DNA from: DATBQN01 sp963755825
GTDB taxonomy: Bacteria > Acidobacteriota > Thermoanaerobaculia > Multivoradales > UBA5704
Length of the DNA stretch: 64,000 nt
Reading direction: 5' to 3'
NCBI GenBank assembly: GCA_963755825.1
Contig: CAVWLA010000003.1
Coordinates: 2,852,001-2,916,000 of the forward strand
The translations under genes and the position numbers were made by a program. Position 1 is the first letter of the stretch. Every line of letters begins with the position of its first letter. This document shows positions 1-7,579 of this stretch, piece after piece. The notes below the pieces were generated by a model. It made no database searches. It was not told the DNA's origin and saw only the letters and a program-made list of their open reading frames with translations.

Positions 1-399
1 GCCGGCGAGGCCGACGGCCGCGAGCAGCTCGGCGATCTTCCGCCGCGCCGCGCCGCCGACCCCCAGGCAGACGGGGCGGCGCTGGCGGGTGAGCGCCAGG
101 AAGTCGGCGACCGTCACCGGCAGCGTGCGATCGATGGCGAAGCTCTGCGGCACGTAGCCGACGCGGCCGTCGCGCCGCCAGTGGGCGACGATCCGTCCAG
201 CGAAGCCGGTCTGGCCGAGCACCGCGGCGAGGAGCGTGCTCTTGCCGCCGCCGTTCGGCCCCACGACAAAATGGAGGGCGCCGCGCGCGACGGCGAAGGA
301 GACGCCGGCGAGGAGGGTCTCCTCGCCGCGGCGCACCGCGAGGTCGGCGATCTCCAAGAGAGGCATCTCGGAGAGCGGCGGCTCGGCGGCGCCGGTCAT
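1..399 (-). CDS. Metal ABC transporter ATP-binding protein (partial)
   Basis: Cytoplasmic ATPase subunit of an ABC importer; the C-terminal half lies beyond the left edge. The 133 visible residues begin at ATG 399-397 and show a Walker A motif GPNGGGKST and a Q-loop context GYVPQSFAIDRTLPVTVADF. The Q-loop context resembles the Mn/Zn/Fe family (ZnuC/MntB type), in which the loop is followed by 'P.TV.DF'. The start codon overlaps the stop of the upstream gene as ATGA, which implies translational coupling. With the TonB receptor and the small anchored protein upstream on the same strand it forms a likely metal-acquisition cassette; the permease and binding protein would be expected further left. 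Metal specificity cannot be read from this fragment. Confidence 0.85.
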   Translation of the reverse strand, partial: MTGAAEPPLSEMPLLEIADLAVRRGEETLLAGVSFAVARGALHFVVGPNGGGKSTLLAAVLGQTGFAGRIVAHWRRDGRVGYVPQSFAIDRTLPVTVADFLALTRQRRPVCLGVGGAARRKIAELLAAVGLAG

Positions 400-1076
400 C
401 GGATCGCCGGCGCGCCGGCGCCGTTGACTCCGTTGGCGCCGTTGACTCCGATCACGATCTGCGTCCAGCCGTCGGCGTGCGGCAACGGGAAGAGGCCCGG
501 AACGACCCGCGAGCCGTCGCGGTGCCGCCAGATGGCGACGTGGAGGACGGTGCCGTCGACCAGCCGGTGGTGCTGCTCGTCGGGTGGCGTGCGGTCGGGT
601 GGCGCCGCGGGCTCCGGCTCCTGGATCGAGAGCAGCCAGGCCGGCGCGCCGGAGCGCGCGGGAATCCCCAGGTAGTTGATCAGCGTGCCCTGCTGGCGCC
701 GGCTCCAGGCGCGGTTGGCGCCCTTCGCCGTCGGGTCGGGCGCGAACGGTGGAATGCCCTGCGCCGCGAGCGCCGCCGCCTCCGGCCAGCGCCCCGTCGT
801 CGAGCGGATTCCCTCCGCCTCGAGGAGCCCTTCCTGCAGATCGCGGAAGGTCCGCTGCTCGGCCGGCGGCAGGTCGCGGAAGAGCGTCTGGTAGGGGAGC
901 AGGTCGCCGCCCGGCGCCAGGTCGCGGCCGGCCGCTCCCGGCGCAGTGTTGGCGAGGTGGAGCCAGAGCGCGAGGACGATCGTCGCCGCGGCGCGCAGCA
1001 CGTTCGCCGTCTCGGCGCGGACCGAGGGCGGCAGGATCTCCACGCTGCGGACGGAAGGCTCGGTCGGAGGCGTCAT
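396..1076 (-). CDS. Membrane-anchored protein of metal-uptake cassette, DUF6162-like
   Basis: A 226-residue protein with one hydrophobic segment at about residues 25-43 (VLRAAATIVLALWLHLA) and a mainly soluble, probably periplasmic remainder. From memory it resembles the DUF6162 family that sits between TonB receptors and zinc/manganese ABC genes, but I cannot confirm this by search. It lies 127 bp after the TonB receptor gene and overlaps the ABC ATPase gene by four bases. The C-terminus is low complexity (VNGANGVNGAGAP), produced by an 18-bp tandem repeat at about 421-453 that may be a recent slippage product. Function is unknown; a link to metal uptake is inferred from context only. Confidence 0.6.
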   Translation of the reverse strand: MTPPTEPSVRSVEILPPSVRAETANVLRAAATIVLALWLHLANTAPGAAGRDLAPGGDLLPYQTLFRDLPPAEQRTFRDLQEGLLEAEGIRSTTGRWPEAAALAAQGIPPFAPDPTAKGANRAWSRRQQGTLINYLGIPARSGAPAWLLSIQEPEPAAPPDRTPPDEQHHRLVDGTVLHVAIWRHRDGSRVVPGLFPLPHADGWTQIVIGVNGANGVNGAGAPAIR

Positions 1077-1203
1077 CGCGTCGATTCCCCAGAGTATACG
1101 GCGGCATCGGAAGCGCGCCTGCGGCGCGGCCGAGGCGCGCCTTCCGGCGCGACCGAGAGGCGTCCGGGCGATCGCCGCGGAGCGCTCCTCGTGCCGGCGA
1201 GGG

Positions 1204-3375
1204 TCAGAATCGCCAGGCGGCGGTGAAGCGGGCGGTGCGCGGCTCGGCCGGGTGGAAGTGGATGTCGTCGACGCCGGCCAGCGGCTCGCCGGGGAGGCGC
1301 GAGGCGTAGTAGTAGTCGATGTCTGAGACCTTCCTGTCGAGCAGGTTGAAGACGTCGAGCGAAAGGTCGAGCCCGTTCTCCAGGTGATACCCCAGGCGGC
1401 CGTTGAGCTCGCTCGTCGAGCGCGAGCGCACGCTGTTGTCCTCGATGAGCGGCCGCGGTCCGAGGTAGCGCAGGCGGAGCGCGCCGAAGAAGCGGTCGAA
1501 GCGGTCGAAGGTGACGCCCGCCGAGGCGACGCCCTCGAGCGCCTCCGGGATGTGGTTGCCGGCCGGCGAGAAATCGGTGAAGCGGCCGTGGCAGTAGGCG
1601 AGGTCGGCGTCGAGCGTGATGCGGTCGGTCGCCTTGTAGAAGTTGGCGAGCTCGAAGCCGGTGCGGCGCGTCGGCCGGCCGGCCTCCGTGGTCCCGTCGT
1701 CGGCGTCGTAGACCAGCTCGGAGTCGAGGTCGAGGCGGAAGAAGGTGAGCGAGGTCTCGACGTGGGGGATCAAGTCCGTCCGCGCGCCGACGTCGAAGCT
1801 CCTCGCGCGCACCAGCGGCTGCACGCGGTCGACGGTCTCGTTGGTCTTGGGGTCGAGGACGGTGACGGTGCCGCGCGCGTCGTTGCTGTGGAAGCCGTAG
1901 CCGGCGTTCAGGTAGAGGTCGGTCTTGTCGAAGGGGCCGAAGATGAGCGACAGCTTGGGGCTGCCGATCGTTTTGCTGACGGTGCCCGAGTTGATCGCCA
2001 GATCGCTCGTCACGTCGGCGCGGTAGATGTCGGCGCGCAGGCCGGTGATGCTGCGCAGCCAGGGGGTCCAGCGGATCCGCGCCTCGGCGTAGGGGCCGCC
2101 GCCGAGCTGCTCGATGTGGTCGTCGCGAGTGCGCGAGAGCTCGATCTGGTCCTCGGTGTGGAAGAGCCCGTTGTGGATGTCGTCGCTGCGCACCTGCAGG
2201 CCGACCTCGGACTCCACCTCGCGGCCGGCCCAGCTCGTCGTCCACTCGTGGGCGAGGGAGAAGCCGGCGATGAAGCGGCGGTCGGCCTGATGGAACTGGT
2301 CGCCGTGCACCGGGTCGTCGAGGAAGTAGGTGAAGTTCGAGAACAGGTTGAGGTCGTAGTAGAGGCTGTAGGCGCGCAAGCGGGTGAGCGAGGTGTCGCT
2401 GCCGCGGCGGAGGTCGGCCGAGAGGCTGAAGCGCCGCGAGTTGCCGCCGTCGGAGGGGTCGATCTCGCCGAAGCGGGAGACGAGATCGCTATCGACGGCG
2501 CGCAGCGGGATCTGATCCGAGGCGTTCCAGTGGCCGCTGTAGCCCATCGCCTCGAAGGTCATGCCGTTGGCGACGTCGCCGCGGTTCCAGCGCAGGACGC
2601 CGTTCAGCTTGTTGTAGTCGTCCGGCTTGACCCAGGGGCCGTTGTTGCGCTGCAGCTCGACGGCGCCGAGGAGGTCGCCGTCGGCGAGCGGCTGCGAGTC
2701 GGCGGCGACGACGCGGCCGTAGCCGTAGCTCCCCGGCGTCAGCACGAGGAGCGCCTTGGGGAGCTTCGAGAGGTACTCGATGTCGGCCGCGCCGGCCGCC
2801 GAGAAGTCGCCGTCGCGGGCGTCGTAGGGGCCCTTGCGATAGGACACCGTGTCGACCAGCTCGGGGATCAGGAAGTTGAGATCGGTGTAGCCCTGGCCGT
2901 GGCCGTGCGACGGCATGTTGACGTCGATGCCGTCGACCGAGGTGCGGAAGTCGGTGCCGTGGTCGAGGTTGAAGCCGCGGGCGAAGTACTGGTTGGCCTT
3001 GCCGCTGCCGCTGTGCTGGGTGATGACGACCCCTGGCACGGTTTCCAGCACCTCGCCGGGCCGCAGCACCGGCCGCTTGGCGAGGTCGACGCTGCCGGTC
3101 ACCCCCTCGGTCGCCGAGTCGGCGGTGCCGACGAGATCGGAGCCGCGGCCGGTGACGTCGATCTGGTCGTAGACGCGGAGCTTGTCGGCCGGCTGCGCCG
3201 CGTCGTCAGGCGGAGGCGTCTCGGCTGGCTTCGCCGCCGCGCCCGCCTCCGGCTTCGCCGGCGGGGTCGGGTCCGGCGCCTGCGCCGAGGCCGGAGCGAG
3301 CGAGAGGGTCAGCAGCCCGAGGAGCAGCAGGCCAGCCGTGGGGAGCGCGGGACCGGCGGCGCGTCCGCTGTCCAT
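1204..3375 (-). CDS. TonB-dependent outer-membrane receptor
   Basis: Outer-membrane beta-barrel receptor that imports a ligand with energy from TonB. The start chosen is ATG 3375-3373, preceded by a strong CGGAGG at good spacing; an in-frame ATG nine codons upstream (3402) is possible. A signal peptide (GLLLLGLLTLSLAPASAQA) is followed by a Pro/Ala-rich linker, then the plug (VDLAKRPVLRPGEVLETVPGV, then GFNLDHGTDFRTSVDGIDVN) and a barrel ending in a terminal aromatic residue (AAWRF), the usual Bam signal. Its length of 723 residues is typical. The two downstream genes on the same strand encode a small anchored protein and a metal-type ABC ATPase, so the ligand is probably a metal or metal complex rather than vitamin B12. 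It is divergent from the response regulator gene at 3581. Confidence 0.88.
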   Translation of the reverse strand: MDSGRAAGPALPTAGLLLLGLLTLSLAPASAQAPDPTPPAKPEAGAAAKPAETPPPDDAAQPADKLRVYDQIDVTGRGSDLVGTADSATEGVTGSVDLAKRPVLRPGEVLETVPGVVITQHSGSGKANQYFARGFNLDHGTDFRTSVDGIDVNMPSHGHGQGYTDLNFLIPELVDTVSYRKGPYDARDGDFSAAGAADIEYLSKLPKALLVLTPGSYGYGRVVAADSQPLADGDLLGAVELQRNNGPWVKPDDYNKLNGVLRWNRGDVANGMTFEAMGYSGHWNASDQIPLRAVDSDLVSRFGEIDPSDGGNSRRFSLSADLRRGSDTSLTRLRAYSLYYDLNLFSNFTYFLDDPVHGDQFHQADRRFIAGFSLAHEWTTSWAGREVESEVGLQVRSDDIHNGLFHTEDQIELSRTRDDHIEQLGGGPYAEARIRWTPWLRSITGLRADIYRADVTSDLAINSGTVSKTIGSPKLSLIFGPFDKTDLYLNAGYGFHSNDARGTVTVLDPKTNETVDRVQPLVRARSFDVGARTDLIPHVETSLTFFRLDLDSELVYDADDGTTEAGRPTRRTGFELANFYKATDRITLDADLAYCHGRFTDFSPAGNHIPEALEGVASAGVTFDRFDRFFGALRLRYLGPRPLIEDNSVRSRSTSELNGRLGYHLENGLDLSLDVFNLLDRKVSDIDYYYASRLPGEPLAGVDDIHFHPAEPRTARFTAAWRF

Positions 3376-3580
3376 CCGCCATCCTCCGCCGCGCATCGTC
3401 ATCTCTCCCTGGCAGGCCGAGCTTCCGTCTCAGTTGAAAGGCGCCTGATTCTATTCATGGATTCGGCCAACAGCTTCGCGGCTCGCCGCCGACTGCACGA
3501 GATACGGAACCGAGCCGGCGCCGGACGGTCTGCGTCGGCGCCGCGGGCCCGCGAAACCGCCCGCGGCACCCGAGAGTAAG

Positions 3581-4981
3581 ATGTCCGGCATGCGCTCTCG
3601 GCCGCCGGCGGCGGACGTCCCCAGCCTCGACATCCTGGTGGTGGACGACGAGCCGGGCATCCGCCGCACGATGACTCTCCATCTCGAGGGGCGAGGCCAC
3701 CGCGTGGCGGCGGCCGCCTCGTCCGCCGAGGCGCTCCGCCTCGCCGGCGCGTCGCGCTGCGACGTCGTCTTCCTGGACCTCCGCCTGGGCACCGAGTCGG
3801 GGCTCGATCTGCTGCTCAAGCTGACCGCCGCCGAGCCGCCGCCGAAGGTCGTCGTCATCACCGCCTACGCCTCCGTGGAGACGGCGGTCGAGGCGATGCG
3901 GTTGGGCGCCAGCGACTATCTCGCCAAGCCCTTCACCCCCGACCAGATCGACCTCGCGCTGTCGAAGATCGCCGACCTCACGCGGCTGGAGCGGCGGGTC
4001 GAGGCGCTCGAGGGGACGCTCGACGAGGTCGATCCCCTGGCGCTCGACAGCGGCTCGCCGGCGATGCGCGAGGTCCTGGCGATCGTGCGCCGGGTGGCGG
4101 CCTCCGACGTGCGGCTCCTGCTGCGCGGCGAGAGCGGCACCGGCAAGGGGGTGATCGCGCGCGCCGTGCACCGCCTGTCGCCGCGCCGCGAGCGGCCGTT
4201 CGTCACCGTCTCCTGCCCGGCGCTCCCCGCCGAGCTCCTGGAGAGCGAGCTCTTCGGTCACGTGCGCGGCGCCTTCACCGGCGCCGGCCGCGACAACCCG
4301 GGCCGCGTGGCGCTGGCGGAGGGCGGCACGCTCCTCCTGGACGAGATCGGCGACCTGCCGCTCGCCCTGCAGCCGAAGCTCCTGCGCTTCATCCAGGACC
4401 GCGAGTACGAGCGCGTCGGCGATCCGGCGCCGCGCCACGCCGACGTGCGCATCCTGGCGGCGACCAACCGCGACCTCGAGGAGGCGGTGGCCGCTGGGCG
4501 CTTCCGCGAGGATCTCCTCTACCGGCTGAACGTCATCACCGTCGAGATGCCGCCGCTGCGCGAGCGGCGGGACGACGTGCTGCCGCTCGCCGACCGCTTC
4601 CTCGCCCTCTGCGGCCGCGAGGTGCGCAAGCCCGGACTCCGCTTCACGGCCGAGGCGCGGCGCGCCCTCCTCGCCCACGCCTGGCCGGGGAACGTCCGCG
4701 AGCTGCGCAACGCCGTCGAGCGCGGCGCCATGCTCTCGCCGGGCGACGAGATCGGCGTCGAGAGCCTGGGGCTCGCGGCGGCCCGCCACGGAGCGCGTCC
4801 GGCGGCGCAGGGTGGCGACGGCAGCGGCCCGGCGGTCGGCGATCTGGTCCCGCTCGCCGCGATCGAAGAGGAGCACGTCCGCCGCGTCCTCGCCCGCAGC
4901 GAGTCGCTGGTCGAGGCCGCCGCCGTCCTCGGCATCGACCAGGCGACCCTCTGGCGGCGGCGCAAGCAGTACGGGATCTGA
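3581..4981 (+). CDS. Sigma-54-dependent response regulator (NtrC family)
   Basis: A 466-residue transcription activator. The receiver domain (about 15-130) has the acidic pair D22/D23, phospho-acceptor D66 in VVFLDLRLG and the conserved Lys in YLAKPF. The AAA+ domain (about 150-390) has Walker A GESGTGKG, an intact GAFTGA loop at 230-235 that contacts sigma-54, and LLLDEIGDLP. The C-terminal FIS-type helix-turn-helix is AAAVLGIDQATLWRRRKQYGI. The protein should bind upstream activating sites and open sigma-54 promoters. No kinase gene adjoins it. The nearest candidates are the KinB-like kinase at 7580 and the sigma-54-like promoter at 5977 ahead of the porin/kdp block, which suggests that it controls that block; this is inference. 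Confidence 0.92.
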   Translation: MSGMRSRPPAADVPSLDILVVDDEPGIRRTMTLHLEGRGHRVAAAASSAEALRLAGASRCDVVFLDLRLGTESGLDLLLKLTAAEPPPKVVVITAYASVETAVEAMRLGASDYLAKPFTPDQIDLALSKIADLTRLERRVEALEGTLDEVDPLALDSGSPAMREVLAIVRRVAASDVRLLLRGESGTGKGVIARAVHRLSPRRERPFVTVSCPALPAELLESELFGHVRGAFTGAGRDNPGRVALAEGGTLLLDEIGDLPLALQPKLLRFIQDREYERVGDPAPRHADVRILAATNRDLEEAVAAGRFREDLLYRLNVITVEMPPLRERRDDVLPLADRFLALCGREVRKPGLRFTAEARRALLAHAWPGNVRELRNAVERGAMLSPGDEIGVESLGLAAARHGARPAAQGGDGSGPAVGDLVPLAAIEEEHVRRVLARSESLVEAAAVLGIDQATLWRRRKQYGI

Positions 4982-5024
4982 CGCCCCCGCCGGCAGCCGG
5001 CGCCGGGCGCGGGAAAGGAGCGCG

Positions 5025-5723
5025 ATGAAGGTCGTCATCTTCGGGGCCACGGGCATGGTCGGCTCGGGGGTCCTCCAGGAGTGCCGGGAGGACCCGCGGG
5101 TGGAGTCGATCCTCGTCATCGGGCGGAGCAGCGTCGGCGTCGCCGACCCCAAGCTCCGCGAGATCCTGCACGCCGACTTCTTCGACTTCACCTCGATCGC
5201 CGGCCAATTCGCCGGTTTCGACGCCTGCTTCTTCTGTCTCGGGGTCTCGGCGGCTGGGATGAGCGAGGAGAGCTATCGCCGGCTGACCTTCGACGTGACG
5301 CTTGCCGCCGCCCGGGCGATGGTCGCGGCGAGCCCGGGCATGACCTTCTGCTACGTCTCCGGCACCGGGACCGACAGCACGGAGCGCGGGCGGATCATGT
5401 GGGCGCGAGTCAAGGGCGCCACCGAGAACGCTCTCCTCAGTCTGGGGTTCGCGGCGGCCTACATGTTCCGGCCCGGCTTCATCCAGCCGCTCAAAGGGGT
5501 GCGCTCGAAGACCGCGGCCTACCGGGCCGTCTACGCCGTGGCGGTACCGCTCTACCCGCTGCTGCGCCGGCTGGTGCCGCGCTACGTCACCACCACGGTC
5601 GACCTCGGCAGGGCGATGATCCAGGCCGCGGACCGCGGCTACCCCCGCCCCATCCTCGAGACCGAAGACATCAACCAGCTCGCCCGCCAGGCGCCACAAA
5701 CCCCACCGGCCCGCAGCCGCTAG
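5025..5723 (+). CDS. NAD(P)-binding atypical SDR / epimerase-like protein
   Basis: A 232-residue Rossmann-fold protein. The start at ATG 5025 is fixed by GGAAAGGAG just upstream and by the N-terminal nucleotide-binding motif VVIFGATGMVGSGVL (GxxGxxG). It resembles short atypical SDR proteins annotated as NAD-dependent epimerase/dehydratase or HTATIP2-like oxidoreductases: FFCLGVSAAGMSEESYRRLT and a later YVSGTGTDS match that group. The classical YxxxK pair is not evident; the segment after the Ser reads RIMWARVKGATENALL, with Lys but without the usual Tyr. The substrate is unknown. It follows the regulator gene by 43 bp and may be co-transcribed with it. The three repeats at 5759-5921 begin 35 bp after its stop. 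Confidence 0.75.
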   Translation: MKVVIFGATGMVGSGVLQECREDPRVESILVIGRSSVGVADPKLREILHADFFDFTSIAGQFAGFDACFFCLGVSAAGMSEESYRRLTFDVTLAAARAMVAASPGMTFCYVSGTGTDSTERGRIMWARVKGATENALLSLGFAAAYMFRPGFIQPLKGVRSKTAAYRAVYAVAVPLYPLLRRLVPRYVTTTVDLGRAMIQAADRGYPRPILETEDINQLARQAPQTPPARSR

Positions 5724-5758
5724 CCAGGCCCAGGCGGCCGGCGACCGCCGGGCCAGGG

Positions 5759-5921
5759 AAAAGTACCTGGCACCCTTTGGGGCTAGGAAAAGTACCTGGC
5801 ACCTGCGACGCCCTCTTCGGTCGATCCCCTTCCAGACCGCCACCGCCGGCGGCTCCGGCCGCTGATTGCAGGCCGCAAGGGCCGGCCTTGCATCCTGCAT
5901 GGGAAAAGTACCTGGCACCTT
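5759..5921 (+). repeat. Three copies of the AAAGTACCTGGCACC repeat
   Basis: Three near-identical copies of AAAAGTACCTGGCACC at about 5759-5775, 5788-5804 and 5904-5921, in the intergenic stretch between the SDR gene and the porin. The core is an imperfect palindrome, GGTGCC-A-GGTACC on the opposite strand. They belong to the same family as the cluster beside the RAYT gene at 16138-16500 and the copies inside the glycosyltransferase gene. They sit 55-220 bp upstream of the sigma-54-like promoter of the porin gene, so a regulatory effect is possible but not shown. Confidence 0.9.
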
Positions 5922-5976
5922 GTGCGATAGCCGGAAAGACGTTTATTTTCAGTGGTGTAAGGTTACTTCGTGGGGC

Positions 5977-5991
5977 GGCACAGCGGCTGCA
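5977..5991 (+). promoter_or_regulatory. Candidate sigma-54 promoter for porin/kdp block
   Basis: CGGCACAGCGGCTGCA matches the sigma-54 consensus TGGCAC-N5-TTGC with the invariant GG (5977-5978) and GC (5989-5990) separated by exactly ten bases. Two consensus T positions are C. It lies about 70 bp upstream of the porin start. An NtrC-type regulator is encoded nearby at 3581. No clear upstream activator dyad was found by eye. Confidence 0.5.
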
Positions 5992-6059
5992 ATCAGGTCC
6001 TCTGCGGGACGCCTCGGGCCAGATCGGCTCGGGCTTTTTCCGATCGAGAGGCCTTCGAA

Positions 6060-7577
6060 ATGCGCACTGTGGTCCTCGCCGTCCTTTCCGCGGCCTTCCT
6101 CGCCTCCGGGCTCTCGGCCGAGCCGCCGACGCCTGCCGCCGCTCCGACTGACGACGCCGCGCTCAAGCAGGAGGTCGAGGAGCTCCGCGCGGTCGTTCAG
6201 AAGCTGCAGGGGCGGATCGAGGAGCTCGAGACGCGAGGGAAGGGCGTCGCGGTCGCGGTCGCTCCGCCGATCGCCGAGGCCGTGGCTCCGCCAGCAGCTG
6301 CTCCCATGAAGCCGAAGGCGGCGGAGCCGTTCGCGTTTGCCGACTTCACCTGGCTGAACGGCAACAGCCGCGAGAAGGACGCCGTCCTAGACACCAAGGT
6401 CTTCACCGGCGAGTTCCGTCTCGACACCAACTACGTCTACGACTTCCAGCACCCCAAGGACCACACCATCGACGGCTCGTCGGAGACCGGCCGCACCGGC
6501 GAGATCCAGGTCCAGCAGCTCGGCATCGGCGGCGACTTCCACTACGACAACGTGCGCGGCCGGCTGATGACGCAGTTCGGGCTCTATTCGGAGCTCACGC
6601 CGCGCAACGACTCCAGCCCCTCGCGCGGCCAGTGGGACCTCGCCGACGCCTACCGCTATGTCTCCGAGGCCTACGGCGGATACCACTGGGACAAGATGAA
6701 CGGCATCAACCTCGACGCCGGCATCTTCATGTCCTACGTCGGCCTCTTCAGCTACTACAACTACGACAACTGGGCCTACCAGCCGTCGTACGTATCGGCC
6801 AACACGCCGTGGTTCTTCAACGGCCTGCGCCTGCAGACCTTCCCCAGCGACAAGCTGAAGGTCGAGTACTGGCTGATCAACGGCTGGCAGTCCTACGGCA
6901 CCTTCAACCAGACGCCGGGCCTCGGCACCCAGATCCTCTGGCGCCCGAACGGCGCGCTCTCGGTGCTCTCGAACGACTACTGGGGCCGCGACACCCTCGG
7001 CAACCCCCACCGGCTGCGCCTGCACAGCGACAACAGCGTCGAGGTGAAGTACCTCGACCGGCCGGAGGCGCTGGTCGACAAGGGCGCCTTCTCGCTGACC
7101 GTCGACTTCGGCTGCGAGAACGGCGGCGGCGTCCGCTGCTCCGGCGGCTCGACGAGCGATCCTTCGCAGTACTTCCTGGGGTTCATGGTCTACAACCGCT
7201 TCTGGTTCCACCGCGACCTCTTCGGGCTCACCATCGGCGGCGGCGGCATCAGCAACCCCGGCCGCTACCTGGTGCTCCCGCCGCCCATCAACGGCGCCAC
7301 GGCGACCTCCGGCACGCCCTATTTCACGGAGAACCCGGGCGACAAGTTTCGCGCCTGGGACGCCTCGGTCACCTTCGACTACATGCCGAGCCAGTTCGTG
7401 ACCTTCCGTTGGGAGCTCGATCATCGGGCGGCGAACGTGCCCTACTTCGTCGGCCCCGGCGGGATCACGCCGGCGGGCGGCAACTCCGGCCCCGCCGGCT
7501 CGATCGTGCCGGGCTTCTCCCCTGACCTGCAGAAGAGCGAGACGCGCATCAACACCGCCCTGCTGGTGAAGTTCTGA
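6060..7577 (+). CDS. Outer-membrane beta-barrel porin, OmpL/Bbp2-like
   Basis: A 505-residue secreted protein. The start ATG 6060 gives a clean signal peptide (VVLAVLSAAFLASGLSA). A short coiled coil follows at about 30-60 (LKQEVEELRAVVQKLQGRIEEL), then a Pro/Ala linker and a barrel rich in alternating aromatic strands (DTNYVYDFQHPKD, YNYDNWAYQPSYV) ending in LLVKF, with the terminal Phe of outer-membrane proteins. The overall plan (coiled coil plus barrel) is that of putative porins of the Bbp2/OmpL-like group. The next gene, a sensor kinase, starts two bases after its stop and kdp follows, so it is probably the first gene of the kdp transcript. That suggests a role in ion passage through the outer membrane under potassium limitation; the substrate is not shown. 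Confidence 0.8.
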   Translation: MRTVVLAVLSAAFLASGLSAEPPTPAAAPTDDAALKQEVEELRAVVQKLQGRIEELETRGKGVAVAVAPPIAEAVAPPAAAPMKPKAAEPFAFADFTWLNGNSREKDAVLDTKVFTGEFRLDTNYVYDFQHPKDHTIDGSSETGRTGEIQVQQLGIGGDFHYDNVRGRLMTQFGLYSELTPRNDSSPSRGQWDLADAYRYVSEAYGGYHWDKMNGINLDAGIFMSYVGLFSYYNYDNWAYQPSYVSANTPWFFNGLRLQTFPSDKLKVEYWLINGWQSYGTFNQTPGLGTQILWRPNGALSVLSNDYWGRDTLGNPHRLRLHSDNSVEVKYLDRPEALVDKGAFSLTVDFGCENGGGVRCSGGSTSDPSQYFLGFMVYNRFWFHRDLFGLTIGGGGISNPGRYLVLPPPINGATATSGTPYFTENPGDKFRAWDASVTFDYMPSQFVTFRWELDHRAANVPYFVGPGGITPAGGNSGPAGSIVPGFSPDLQKSETRINTALLVKF

Positions 7578-7579
7578 CC

